From NCBI RefSeq assembly GCF_030295935.1, contig NZ_AP027362.1:3596001-3660000 (forward strand): a DNA stretch of 64,000 bases. The letters are read 5' to 3'. This DNA comes from Thalassotalea piscium. Lineage in GTDB: Bacteria; Pseudomonadota; Gammaproteobacteria; Enterobacterales; Alteromonadaceae. Under the pieces are notes generated by a model. That model worked only from the letters and a program-made list of their open reading frames with translations, searched no databases and was not told where the DNA came from. A program made the position numbers and the translations under genes. This document shows, in pieces, positions 1-8,366 of the stretch (position 1 is its first letter; each line of letters starts with the position of its first letter).

Positions 1-2
1 TT

Positions 3-1214
3 ACTTTACAAGCTAATGGAAAGCTTCAACAAGCCCCCAAAGAGCCTCATCAGGGAATTCATGGTGTTTTTGGTGATAGCTTGCCTGATGGTTGGGGACT
101 GTTGCTTCAAGACAGAATATTTCGCCAGCAAGGTGTTTTACCTGCTCAAGTAACAGCGATGGATCGTTTAGCGTTTGTAGGCCGCCAAGGGATGGGGGGA
201 TTGTCATTTACGCCCGTATCAACGTTTTCACCCGAACAGCATCAAAATATTGACATAGCAACACTTGGGCTAGAAGCACAAACCTTGTTTGATCAGTCCA
301 TCCTTGATTATAAGGAGTCTGAAGAGTTAGATGGGAAGACCCAACAAGTTTTAGCAACTTTGGTCGCTGTAGGTAGCTCTGGTGGGGCAAGGCCTAAAGC
401 GCAAGTTTATATGCCTGCCGGTGATGCACAACAATGCCGAACGTATGCAAAGCCAGGGGATGAAGCATGGTTAGTTAAGTTTACGTCGAAGAACTTGGCA
501 CTAGGTCATGAAGAAGGCTTATGTGAAGCCGTGTATCTACAAATGGCTGAGCAAGCTAAGTGCCAGCCACCGGTTTGGCAATTAATTGAAGCTCCACCAA
601 GTAGTGGTGCAAAAGCCTGGCTAGCACTTAAACGTTTTGACTATTTACCCAAAGAACAAGGGTTACCAGCACATAAACTCGATGGCGAACAACATGCAGG
701 GCGTTTGCATATGCACAGTGCCTGTGGCTTATTAGATGCCGACTTTCGTACCCCTAGTTTAGACTATAGCGACCTTATTAAAGCCAGTCGTCAGTTGTGT
801 AAGTCTCCTGCGGCAGGTCAACTGCAGTTTCGTCGTGCTATTTTTAATTTATTTGCAGCAAACCAAGATGATCACAGTAAAAACTGGGGCTTTTTGCAAG
901 GGGATGATGGTAACTGGCAGCTAGCACCCTTTTACGACGTTACATTTAGCCCTCATCCCTTTAATGAGCATGCAACAGCCTTTGCAGGGTATGGAAAAGC
1001 GCCTCCACTCAAAGTAATGCAAAAGCTAGCAGCAAGTGCAGGCTTTGCTAGTTGGAAAGAGGCCCAGCAATGTATTCAAGAAGTCGTTAATTCGATTGGT
1101 AACTTTTCATATCTGGCAACACAACAAGCGATCAGTAAAACAACAGTGTCTGCAATTACTAAAATACTTGATCAGCGTAATCAGGAAAATGCAGCGCTTT
1201 TTCTACAACAATAA
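3..1214 (+). CDS. HipA-family serine/threonine kinase (5' end outside window)
   Basis: HipA-like kinases are the toxin half of HipBA-type toxin-antitoxin pairs and phosphorylate cytosolic targets such as aminoacyl-tRNA synthetases. The reading frame is open to the left edge of the window, so the N-terminus is missing; the visible part reads HGVFGDSLPDGWG near its start, a HipA N-terminal signature. The C-terminal half has the kinase core: NQDDHSKNWGF (catalytic Asp and Asn) followed by APFYDVTFSP (the metal-binding Asp). A closely spaced SEC-C gene follows 12 bp later. No HipB antitoxin is visible; it could lie upstream, outside the window. Family assignment is firm; toxin activity is inference. 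Confidence 0.85.
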   Translation, partial: TLQANGKLQQAPKEPHQGIHGVFGDSLPDGWGLLLQDRIFRQQGVLPAQVTAMDRLAFVGRQGMGGLSFTPVSTFSPEQHQNIDIATLGLEAQTLFDQSILDYKESEELDGKTQQVLATLVAVGSSGGARPKAQVYMPAGDAQQCRTYAKPGDEAWLVKFTSKNLALGHEEGLCEAVYLQMAEQAKCQPPVWQLIEAPPSSGAKAWLALKRFDYLPKEQGLPAHKLDGEQHAGRLHMHSACGLLDADFRTPSLDYSDLIKASRQLCKSPAAGQLQFRRAIFNLFAANQDDHSKNWGFLQGDDGNWQLAPFYDVTFSPHPFNEHATAFAGYGKAPPLKVMQKLAASAGFASWKEAQQCIQEVVNSIGNFSYLATQQAISKTTVSAITKILDQRNQENAALFLQQ

Positions 1215-1226
1215 GAGAGGTTAGCA

Positions 1227-2231
1227 ATGAAATTAGGCCGAAACGATCCTTGTCATTGTGGCAGTGGTAAAAAATTTAAGCGTTGTTGTATGAACAACGC
1301 CTCCAAGCAACATGCCCAAGTCTTTGATGATGCACAAGCCATGCTGGCAATGAACCCCAATTTAACCCTTGATGAACTCAATGCTGCTTTACAGCACAAG
1401 GTGCAAGATCGTAATAATCAACCTCATCCCGACTTTTGCGGTGTAACGCCTACGCAAATGGCCAATTGGCTTTATGCGCCTTTCGATGAATTACAGTGGC
1501 TGACAATCAGCACACCAAATAAGCTTTTAGCTAGCCCTGTAATGCGCTATTTAGCCCTCATTCTTGATGAGGCCATGGCGCAAGAAGGCTCATTTAAAGC
1601 CACAAGTAAAGGCAACCTACCGGCCAAGTTGGTAAAACAGGCCAGTGAATTATTGCCTGAGTTTGCCGTTGCTCAGTTCCCTGTAAATATCAGTATCAGC
1701 GAGTTTGCCGGCAGTAACGAAGATAAATTTAATGCCTTACACTACACCAGAGTGCTAGCCGAAATTAGTGGCATTATTTATCGACGGAGCGGTCGCTACC
1801 ATGTGAAAAAATCAGCGCAAAAGCAGTATCAGGCCTTAGGTATACAGGCATTTTTTAAACCTATGCTTGAAGCTGCAATCAGCAAATACAACTGGGGGTA
1901 TTTGGACGGTTTTGAATATGATCTCGACTTGCGTACCTTTTGGTTGTTTATGCTGTGGCGCATTCAGAGCCACAACAGTGTCGAGCAGCTTGTTAAAGAG
2001 GTAATAACGGCGTTCCCCGATTTACTACAGGCATTCCCAACAGAGGATTATTTCACACCAGAGCGTAACTTAAGCATGCTGATAGAATCACGGTTTATTG
2101 AACGCTTTTTACAATTTTGGGGATTTGTAATCATAGACCCAATACGTTATGTAAACGCAGACCCCGTTAACAGAGTGGTTCAGGTACAGCCTTTGTTAAC
2201 ACAAACCTTTCAATTCACTATTAACGTATAA
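1227..2231 (+). CDS. SEC-C motif zinc-binding protein
   Basis: The 334-aa protein opens with a SEC-C zinc motif (residues 1-22, GRNDPCHCGSGKKFKRCC), the metal-binding element also found at the end of SecA and in many stand-alone cytosolic proteins of unknown role. The remaining ~310 residues match no domain I recognise; they are largely helical-looking and lack a signal peptide. It sits 12 bp after the HipA-like gene and 10 bp before the next gene, so the three are probably co-transcribed. RBS-like AGAGAGG precedes the ATG. Function unknown; a link to the HipA-like kinase is suggested only by position. Confidence 0.75.
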   Translation: MKLGRNDPCHCGSGKKFKRCCMNNASKQHAQVFDDAQAMLAMNPNLTLDELNAALQHKVQDRNNQPHPDFCGVTPTQMANWLYAPFDELQWLTISTPNKLLASPVMRYLALILDEAMAQEGSFKATSKGNLPAKLVKQASELLPEFAVAQFPVNISISEFAGSNEDKFNALHYTRVLAEISGIIYRRSGRYHVKKSAQKQYQALGIQAFFKPMLEAAISKYNWGYLDGFEYDLDLRTFWLFMLWRIQSHNSVEQLVKEVITAFPDLLQAFPTEDYFTPERNLSMLIESRFIERFLQFWGFVIIDPIRYVNADPVNRVVQVQPLLTQTFQFTINV

Positions 2232-2241
2232 AAAGGTCATC

Positions 2242-3360
2242 ATGAGCGAACACCAATATTATAAATTCGAACGTTTGGATGGATATTTAGATGCTAAAGC
2301 GCGCCAAGCGCTCAGAGCCATCTCAAGCCGTGCCGAGATTAGCGCTACGTCCTTTCAGGTGTATTATACCTACAGCGACTTAAAGGCGGAACCTTCTGAG
2401 CTGATGTTACAATACTTCGACATCGGTTTTTATTATGCCGACTGGGGTTCAATCGATGTTTACATCAAACTACCTGCCGGAACGCTCCCTGATGCATTAC
2501 TTGGCTTTTCAAGCGATGGGCTTCATGTGCATAAAAACGATGAATGGCAATTGCTGATTTTTTCCATCGAAGAGTATTACGAATATTTTGATGATGAAAA
2601 TGCTGATGATTTTTTCCAACATTTAGCCAGTTTACGCAGCGAGTTAATGCAAGGTAATTGGCGTCTTGTGTACTTTATGTGGCTAAAAGAGTGCGATTTT
2701 GATGAAGAGCTTGACGGGCTACCTTTAATTGAATTCAATTTTGAGCACCTCAGTGAGGAAGAGCAGGCTTTTGTCATACTTTTTGATATTCCCCTAGCTT
2801 GGATTAAAGCACTTGCAATGGTACTAAACGCACAACCAAGTCACCAAGCCAAGCAAGCCCAGTTCCAGTTTGATGCATGGCTTCATAATCTCACGGAAGC
2901 AGACAAAAACACGCTATTAAGTGTGCTTTTTGAACAAGGCCAGTTAAGTCGTTACCAAGCCTTAGCGATCACGCGAAAAGAATCTACCAACAAACACGAA
3001 GCCTATCAGTATTGGTTAACCCCCAGCGTGATCTCCCCTTTCATTGATCAAGCGCAAAACCAATTACAGCAAGAGCAAGCCGAAGCGCTCGCAAAGAAAG
3101 TAGCGCTCGAAAAAGCGGAAAAAGAAAAAACACTGACGGATATCTATCGCCAGCGCGAGCGATACTGGCAGCTAGCACAAGAACAAGCGGAGCGAACTTG
3201 TGCAAGTGGCTACGATGCGGCATCACGCTATTTGCATCAGTTGAACGAAGCCTATCAGTTTAAAGCCAATAGAGCGGCGTTTGAGCAATTTTTTAAACGC
3301 TTTGTTATGGCTAATAAGAACCGTAAAGCGCTGTTAAATCGCCTGAAAGACATGCTTTAA
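2242..3360 (+). CDS. Conserved hypothetical protein with C-terminal coiled coil
   Basis: A 372-aa soluble protein without signal peptide. The first ~120 residues (beginning SEHQYYKFERLDGYLD, then a region rich in Tyr and Trp with YFDIGFYYADWGS) resemble a widespread conserved hypothetical family often found beside SWIM zinc-finger genes; I know no activity for it. Residues ~270-310 form a charged Lys/Glu/Ala-rich coiled coil, and the end is basic. It is the last gene of the closely spaced three-gene cluster starting with the HipA-like kinase. Function not assigned. Confidence 0.7.
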   Translation: MSEHQYYKFERLDGYLDAKARQALRAISSRAEISATSFQVYYTYSDLKAEPSELMLQYFDIGFYYADWGSIDVYIKLPAGTLPDALLGFSSDGLHVHKNDEWQLLIFSIEEYYEYFDDENADDFFQHLASLRSELMQGNWRLVYFMWLKECDFDEELDGLPLIEFNFEHLSEEEQAFVILFDIPLAWIKALAMVLNAQPSHQAKQAQFQFDAWLHNLTEADKNTLLSVLFEQGQLSRYQALAITRKESTNKHEAYQYWLTPSVISPFIDQAQNQLQQEQAEALAKKVALEKAEKEKTLTDIYRQRERYWQLAQEQAERTCASGYDAASRYLHQLNEAYQFKANRAAFEQFFKRFVMANKNRKALLNRLKDML

Positions 3361-3513
3361 ATAATCGGGTTATAGTATAGAAAGACCAAAGAGTGTTAGC
3401 AAAAAGCCCGCTCAGCATAGACTGCCTGAAAGGTTGAATGACCTATGCTAAATCTGATGAGTTACTAAACGCATTAGCGAAAGCGGTACTAAATTTAAAC
3501 AAGGTGATTTTTT

Positions 3514-3678
3514 ATGGGTATAAGACAAAAGCAGTTACTAGAAATGTTAGACCTAAGCAGAACAAAGCTTTGGAGAATGATTAACAATGGTGAGTTCCCT
3601 GAGCCGGATAGAACTAATCCCAGCAAATTAATCTGGAATTTGATCGACATTGAACTTTGGGATTCAAAGCTTAAATAA
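3514..3678 (+). CDS. AlpA-like MerR/excisionase-type regulator (54 aa)
   Basis: Too short for most gene callers but convincing: 54 codons from ATG to TAA with a helix-turn-helix of the AlpA family (LLEMLDLSRTKLWRMI) and the typical FPEPDR turn followed by a short C-terminal helix containing W. Such proteins control excision or integrase expression of prophages and islands. It lies in the same interval as an XRE regulator and a decayed integrase, so it is probably a relic of the same island. An AAGGTGA sequence lies just upstream of the ATG. Activity unknown. Confidence 0.65.
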   Translation: MGIRQKQLLEMLDLSRTKLWRMINNGEFPEPDRTNPSKLIWNLIDIELWDSKLK

Positions 3679-3685
3679 TCTTAAC

Positions 3686-3722
3686 TACGACAACTAATGC
3701 TTAATATACATAAGTTGTCGTA
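3686..3722. repeat. Inverted repeat after the AlpA-like gene
   Basis: Arms TACGACAACTAATG and CATAAGTTGTCGTA pair over 13 of 14 bases around a 9-nt AT loop, 7 bp after the AlpA-like stop codon. There is no U-tract, so it is a weak terminator candidate. The arm ATAAGTTGTCGT recurs once at 5892-5903 inside the decayed integrase, perhaps by chance. Confidence 0.5.
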
Positions 3723-3765
3723 ACTCAAACCTGAGCTTAAAGTTCACAGAAAGACAAATTTGCTA

Positions 3766-4737
3766 CTATTTCAATGAGAACTCTGAAGAATCAATTTGAA
3801 GCTCTTCTTCTGTTATACCTAATTTTTTACATATTACAGGCAATACCTGATGAATAAGTCGATGGCTTTTCAGAATTTCATCCATATACACGTCGGGGTG
3901 CAACCTACCTGCATTAAACCCTAAACTTTCAGCTTCAGCCTCATGTCCCAGCACTCCATGCCCTTCATTTACCATATTCATAAGCTCAGCCTTAAGAGGA
4001 ATACGATTAGCAAAAGCTTTATTTTTAACTATTTCTATCCATTCTTCATAGTTACTGAGTGTTTCATGCTTGAATGATTTAAAGTTAGGGTTGCTTGGAC
4101 TTTCTTGAGCTATTTTACAGAATGCTAATTCTAATAAACACGGCTCTATATTACATGCTGGCGTATCCATTAGTCCTAAGTCCCAATCATCCAAAATTTC
4201 TTCAATATAGGCTGCATAAAACCCATAAACATCGTTCAGCGCGTTAAAGCTTTTAGAAATTAATTTAGAAAAACTGTTTTCACTATAAAGATTTTCAAAC
4301 TTTTCAGGGTTTTCCTCCCAATCTAACTCATAATCAAAATCTAAGTCCGAAGGAAATTCTTGTGGAATTTCAATTCCCACTTGACGAAAGATATACATAA
4401 TTTGTCTACACAATAGATCCCTCTGGTCTTCTTCATCTATTAATGTATATGTATTGTAACCAGTTTCGGCTTCTTCTATTGCTGAGTCCGCAAGGTAGCA
4501 TATGAGTTTTTTCCATTTATCAGCCTGCTCAATCCCCCCCGTCCAAACAATCAAATCAGGATCTCTTTTACCAATTCCAGCTAATGAACCTAACTTTTCT
4601 TCCATATCAAGAGACATATATTCTCCCCCTTTCCATTTGCTCACTTGAGCGGGAGAAACACTTAATTTAGCTGCAAGTTCTTTTTGAGTGCACCCTAATT
4701 TATTAAGTGCTAGTTTAATCGCGTTTTCACTGCTCAT
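3766..4737 (-). CDS. XRE-family transcriptional regulator (323 aa)
   Basis: The N-terminal ~65 residues form an XRE helix-turn-helix (CTQKELAAKLSVSPAQVSKW); the remaining ~250 residues are acidic, predicted soluble and match nothing I recognise, so this may be a regulator with a sensor or effector domain. I chose the ATG at 4737, 6-7 nt after GAAGGGA; an upstream in-frame TTG at 4752 would place the RBS inside the coding region. Four copies of the element TTTACTTAA lie immediately upstream, which suggests autoregulation. Located in a relic island beside a decayed integrase. Confidence 0.7.
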   Translation of the reverse strand: MSSENAIKLALNKLGCTQKELAAKLSVSPAQVSKWKGGEYMSLDMEEKLGSLAGIGKRDPDLIVWTGGIEQADKWKKLICYLADSAIEEAETGYNTYTLIDEEDQRDLLCRQIMYIFRQVGIEIPQEFPSDLDFDYELDWEENPEKFENLYSENSFSKLISKSFNALNDVYGFYAAYIEEILDDWDLGLMDTPACNIEPCLLELAFCKIAQESPSNPNFKSFKHETLSNYEEWIEIVKNKAFANRIPLKAELMNMVNEGHGVLGHEAEAESLGFNAGRLHPDVYMDEILKSHRLIHQVLPVICKKLGITEEELQIDSSEFSLK

Positions 4738-4756
4738 TATAGTTCCCTTCAAGCTA

Positions 4757-4834
4757 GTTAAGTAAATACCAAAATCAATTTACTTAACTATCTTAGTGTA
4801 CAATTAAGTAAAGTCAAGGGTATATTTACTTAAT
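4757..4834. promoter_or_regulatory. Four-copy operator-like element TTTACTTAA
   Basis: The sequence TTTACTTAA, or its complement TTAAGTAAA, occurs at 4757-4767, 4778-4788, 4802-4813 and 4824-4834, alternating in orientation and so forming two inverted pairs. The cluster starts 20 bp upstream of the XRE start codon. The most likely role is autorepressor binding by that regulator; this is inference from position and symmetry. Confidence 0.6.
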
Positions 4835-4940
4835 CACTTTAACATTCAGAAAAGTAGAAAATATAATTGCAATAAACAACTCTACTAACCATTTGATTTA
4901 ATGACAATATATCCGTTACCAGTATCGCTCCACCTATCGG

Positions 4941-5967
4941 TTAACTTGGTGAGAGCATTTTTCTCTTATCAAAATATCCCCAACGATCATATACGCCTTC
5001 AACGCCTTTTATTGCGTGATTTAGGCACTTTTCTGCAACATTAGCTTCAACATCTAATTCTGATAACCTACTACGACATGTTTTCCTAAGTTCATGAATT
5101 GTAAAATGTTTCATGCTTTGCTCGCCCATAAGGTTGTATCTTCTTTTTCTTTTGGTAAGTTGTTGGGACACCAAACAAAGTTCCGAGTGCATGATTCAGG
5201 GTGTCATCAGAAATATACGATCTTCTTTTTGAGGTGCGTCTTGCAGGAAATAGATACTCTGAGTCGAAGGCCCTTACTTTCAATTCGCTTAAAAATTGTT
5301 CTGACCAAGGCGCGGCTATTAACTCACACTTCCGAACACCCAACGATAAAAGCAAACAAACGGCAATACAATTTTCTCTGGTAAATTGATCTTTGTTTTC
5401 TCTCATAACCCTTAATGCAACTTCAATTTCTTCAAATGATAAATTTCTAGTGCGAGATTTTTCTGTTCCTCCCGCATGTTTTAGTGTTAAGACTGCGGCA
5501 GGGTTATTTTTTATCTCATTTAGAATTATTGCTTGAGTAAACAGGTGTTTGCAGTGATCTAAAGCATCATTTGCAACTGTAGGACGTCCAGAGTCATTTA
5601 TTCTTTGAACGATGTCATAAATATCACGTGATGTAACTATATCGACAGGAAGTTTTCCAATGTAGGGTCTAATGTCGCGAGTATAAACTCTCTCTGGTAT
5701 TTGAGGATTCTCTATGTTTCTTTTGCGCGCTTTCAGCCATTCTTGTGCCACCTCGTCTACAGTCATTATATTTGAATTATGAGATTTAAGACGTTCTATT
5801 TTAGGATCTATGCCATTTCTAACTTTAGCTTTGTTGTCCGAATGTATATCTAAATATCCAAGAAGCTTTTCCTGGTTTTAATGGTTTTAGGTATAAGTTG
5901 TCGTCTATCGGATGTTTCTTTTCATCTCTGACTCAACAAGAGATTTTATTTCTGCATCTTTCATTAG
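4941..5967 (-). pseudogene. Decayed tyrosine-type integrase (DUF4102/P4-like)
   Basis: Three fragments in different frames line up with one P4-type integrase. A remnant near 5875-5970 reads DDNLYLKPLKPGKASW, the DUF4102 N-terminal arm-binding domain; a segment is then missing before GIDPKIERL. The central frame (5092-5766) carries the SAM-like core-binding domain and the first part of the catalytic domain. A frameshift at the A-rich run around 5141-5153 moves the rest into another frame, which holds HELRKTCRSRL (His and Arg of the catalytic set) and VAEKCLNHAIKGVEGVYDR (His and Tyr). Internal deletion plus frameshift make it inactive. It marks an old island insertion between the 372-aa gene and yicC. 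Confidence 0.8.
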
Positions 5968-6092
5968 CTGCTCTTAAATCGGTGACTTTTATATCTCTAT
6001 GGTAACCACGTTATCATTTACGATCACCTATAAGTCACCACTATTTTGACTTTTCATGAATGCCCCTGAAACAAACTTTCAATTTAATAATT

Positions 6093-6118
6093 AAAAAAGC
6101 CCTTGTGACAAGGGCTTT
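6093..6118 (-). terminator. Rho-independent terminator of yicC
   Basis: Stem AAAGCCCTTG/CAAGGGCTTT with a 3-nt loop, followed on the minus strand by TTTTTTAATTATT, 27 bp after the yicC stop codon. Confidence 0.85.
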
Positions 6119-6144
6119 GAGTGGTCGTGACTTTTACTGAAACA

Positions 6145-7008
6145 TTATTCAATATTCTGGATCTGCTCGCGCATTTGTTCAATAAGTACTTTTAACTCTA
6201 CTGCTGAATTTGTGATATCTGCGTTTATTGATTTAGAGCCTAGGGTGTTGGCTTCGCGGTTAAACTCTTGCATCATGAAGTCTAGTCGGCGACCTTGTGC
6301 CCCGCCTTTTTTCAGTATGCTTTTGGTTTCTTTTACGTGGCTGTATAGGCGGTCTAGCTCTTCGTCTACGTCCATTTTTTGTGCCAGTAGTACCAACTCT
6401 TGTTCAACACGGGTTGATTCAAGCTCTATTTTTGCATCGGTAAACTTGTCAATTATACGGTTACGCTGCCATTGAATAACTTCTGGCATAAAGGCTTTTA
6501 CTTTTTCAGCTTCCACTACTATTGCGTCTAAACGCTGTTCAATAAGCTGTTTCATGTTTTCGCCTTCGCTTGCTCTTGCGGCTATAAAGTCGGTAAGCGC
6601 TTGGTCAAATCCTGCCAGTATTTCTGTTTGTATTAGGCTCATGTCGGTTTCTTCAGCTTCCATTACGCCTGGCCAACGCATTATTTCAACAGGGTTTAGT
6701 TGGCTATTTAGGGTTTGTTCGTTTATCCAGCCTGCGTGTTCAATTAATTGAAGGGCGAGCTCTTTGTTTAATGTTAGGTTGTTTTTTTCAGAGGCCTTGG
6801 CATTGAAGCGTAAGCTGCATTCAACTTTGCCGCGATTTAATTGCTTGCGAAAACGTTCTCTTAATACCGGTTCTATACTTCTAAACTGTTCGGGTAAGCG
6901 AAAGTAGGTTTCTAAAAATCGTTGGTTTACGCTACGAATTTCCCAAACTGCGTTACCCCAATCACCCTTTACTTCTACGCGCGAAAACGCGGTCATGCTG
7001 TGGATCAT
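6145..7008 (-). CDS. yicC: YicC/YloC-family endoribonuclease
   Basis: 287 aa, the usual length of YicC. Starts MIHSMTAFSRVE, typical of the family; the longer frame upstream is rejected because AGGAAAG precedes this ATG. The C-terminus contains the conserved GRRLDFMMQEFNREANT block of the DUF1732 domain. YicC proteins are cytosolic endoribonucleases, implicated in E. coli in small-RNA turnover. In many gammaproteobacteria yicC sits next to rph; here rph is ~49 kb away because of the transposon, a dehydrogenase operon and a prophage. The CAST begins 104 bp upstream of the start codon, replacing the original upstream sequence and possibly changing yicC expression. Confidence 0.93.
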   Translation of the reverse strand: MIHSMTAFSRVEVKGDWGNAVWEIRSVNQRFLETYFRLPEQFRSIEPVLRERFRKQLNRGKVECSLRFNAKASEKNNLTLNKELALQLIEHAGWINEQTLNSQLNPVEIMRWPGVMEAEETDMSLIQTEILAGFDQALTDFIAARASEGENMKQLIEQRLDAIVVEAEKVKAFMPEVIQWQRNRIIDKFTDAKIELESTRVEQELVLLAQKMDVDEELDRLYSHVKETKSILKKGGAQGRRLDFMMQEFNREANTLGSKSINADITNSAVELKVLIEQMREQIQNIE

Positions 7009-7107
7009 AATCTTTCCTATTGATACTATAAAGTTTGTTTTATAAGAATGAACGGGGCAATTATGCCTTAGCAGAATATAATTAGCTAATGGGCTTTTGT
7101 TGCCCAC

Positions 7108-7112
7108 CCTGT
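7108..7112. repeat. Left target-site duplication CCTGT
   Basis: CCTGT directly precedes the transposon left terminus TGTCGCT and is identical to the five bases following the right terminus at 41977-41981. Five-bp duplications are characteristic of Tn7-like transposition. Confidence 0.92.
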
Positions 7113-7217
7113 TGTCGCTAAAACCATGTACTGACATAAGCCACAATGGTAAAACAAATACTTATCTAACACCTGAAACCATATGCTGACATAAAATATA
7201 ACCATACCTTGACAAAA
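7113..7217. repeat. CAST left end with three TnsB-type binding sites
   Basis: Three 21-bp copies of an element with core AACCATnnnnTGACA occur at 7119-7139, 7174-7194 and 7197-7217, all in the same orientation. The spaced layout matches the Tn7 left-end pattern of three dispersed TnsB sites. Terminal bases are TGT. Confidence 0.85.
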
Positions 7218-7242
7218 AATCTCAAATTATAAACGAGCACTG

Positions 7243-7267
7243 TTAAATGTAATAAAATTACATTTAA
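7243..7267. repeat. Perfect hairpin downstream of the CRISPR array
   Basis: Arms TTAAATGTAAT and ATTACATTTAA (11 bp, perfect) around AAA. It lies just past the last repeat and its ~32-nt following sequence on the array's transcribed (minus) strand. It may end the pre-crRNA, although no U-tract follows. Confidence 0.55.
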
Positions 7268-7297
7268 CTAAAGTTTAGTAAAACATACCACCTTGGT

Positions 7298-7623
7298 TAG
7301 CTTAACTGCCTATTCGGCATAAAATAAATAGTTAATGTTTATGGAACGCTTCCGCCATTTTCAGCTGCCTATGCGGCATCATATATCATCCCTTTTTTAA
7401 TATAACTTTCATCGTGATTCTCAACTGCCTATACGGCAAGTATTTCATCTTAAGACTATAGCGATTTCCTCCCTCTTTCTTAGCTGCCTATGCGGCAATA
7501 CACCATTTATATTTTCGCCATAAAGTCCAGATATAATTCTCAACTGCCTGTTCGGCATTATACTCTTCGCCTTCTCGACTCCAATGGAATTGAATATCAT
7601 CAGCTGCCTATGCGGCATTACAC
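7298..7623 (-). CRISPR. Type I-F3 CRISPR array: six divergent repeats, five spacers
   Basis: On the minus strand six ~28-nt repeats occur at 7596-7623, 7536-7563, 7476-7503, 7417-7444, 7357-7384 and 7298-7325, with spacings of 59-60 bp (spacers 31-32 nt). Only the Cas6f hairpin core TGCCG-nnn-AGGCAG-YT is constant; both flanks differ in every copy. The third copy ends AGGCAGCTAAGAAA, the standard type I-F 3' end. A further 32-nt stretch (7266-7297) follows the last repeat and could be a terminal guide. The array lies 130 bp after cas6 and reads in the same direction. By-eye comparison found no convincing match of any spacer to the sequence next to the insertion site. Confidence 0.88.
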
Positions 7624-7753
7624 AATAACTTTAGCTTAACCTTCTTTTTAAAATCAGTAAATTACACACAAAGCATTAAAAAGACCTATTTTATTTAACA
7701 ACTTTGAAAAGCATACAAATTCAATAATTTAATTTAGACTGAATAATTTAAAG

Positions 7754-8365
7754 TTAAAAGGAATCAAAACTCTTTGATAAGTCAGGGACTGTACCAGAGT
7801 GTTTTTCATTTGTTGCTAAACCATAGCTGTTATACCCAGTTTCAATACGATCTATATCTATTTGCTTTTGAATATAAAGTTCAACATCAGCACTTTTACT
7901 GACACTAGCAACAGATATTCGATGAAAGAAATCAAACTCTCTTACTGAACTGAATTTCTCAGGGTTAAACTCTTTACCTTGATCTTTCGCTCTTTTCTCA
8001 AGTCTTTTTAATCGCCTCTTTTTTTCTGACGTGAAAATTTTCTTTATTGTCTGGTTTCGTTTAAACCTAACTTCAGGACAATCAACCGGAACTTGAGTAA
8101 CTTCGCTAACAGCAAAAAAACCGCAGTCTTGCATATCTTTAAAGTAGTTTTGTTGCTTGAGTTCATTAAGTACTCTGTTATCTGAGTGAACAAATGCAAC
8201 AACAGCCCCTACAGACTCTTGTTGCCATTCAGGTAGGCTTACACCCATTCCCTGAATAATATGCTTAGTAATATAGCCATGCATAATAAAAAGGCACCTT
8301 CCGACCAATAAGTTAACATTTGCGCTTTCAGGTAAAAAACGAACTGTAAAATAAAAACGGGTCAT
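7754..8365 (-). CDS. cas6f: Cas6f (Csy4) crRNA-processing endoribonuclease
   Basis: 203 aa, close to the usual Csy4 size. It cleaves pre-crRNA at the 3' base of the repeat hairpin and stays bound as part of Cascade. The general-base His is present at residue 29 (FIMHGY), exactly as in Csy4, and the Arg/Lys-rich helix (TSEKKRRLKRLEKRAK) that grips the hairpin is at ~120-140. The C-terminal SYGLA segment is also family-typical. I chose the ATG at 8365 because AAAGGAGGTAA precedes it; the longer frame starts inside cas7. Last gene of the tniQ-cas operon, with 1 bp between it and the cas7 stop. Confidence 0.9.
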   Translation of the reverse strand: MTRFYFTVRFLPESANVNLLVGRCLFIMHGYITKHIIQGMGVSLPEWQQESVGAVVAFVHSDNRVLNELKQQNYFKDMQDCGFFAVSEVTQVPVDCPEVRFKRNQTIKKIFTSEKKRRLKRLEKRAKDQGKEFNPEKFSSVREFDFFHRISVASVSKSADVELYIQKQIDIDRIETGYNSYGLATNEKHSGTVPDLSKSFDSF

Positions 8366-8366
8366 A

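Noticed and set aside
5094-5389. Plus-strand frames within the decayed integrase
   Set aside because: They run antisense to clear integrase remnants and show no protein-like features.
5889-5903. ATAAGTTGTCGT shared with 3710-3721 as attachment repeats of the relic island
   Set aside because: The copy at 5892 is part of the integrase coding remnant (DDNLY) and the match is only 12 bp.
7009-7146. N-terminally extended reading of yicC
   Set aside because: The conserved family start is MIHSMTAF at 7008 with a good RBS; the extension runs into the transposon left end.
7266-7297. Partial similarity of the sequence after the last CRISPR repeat to the GMC gene around 42040-42070
   Set aside because: Only one six-base run (AGGTGG) and about 15 of 32 positions agree, the first four bases mismatch and the preceding dinucleotide is not a good PAM; chance-level.
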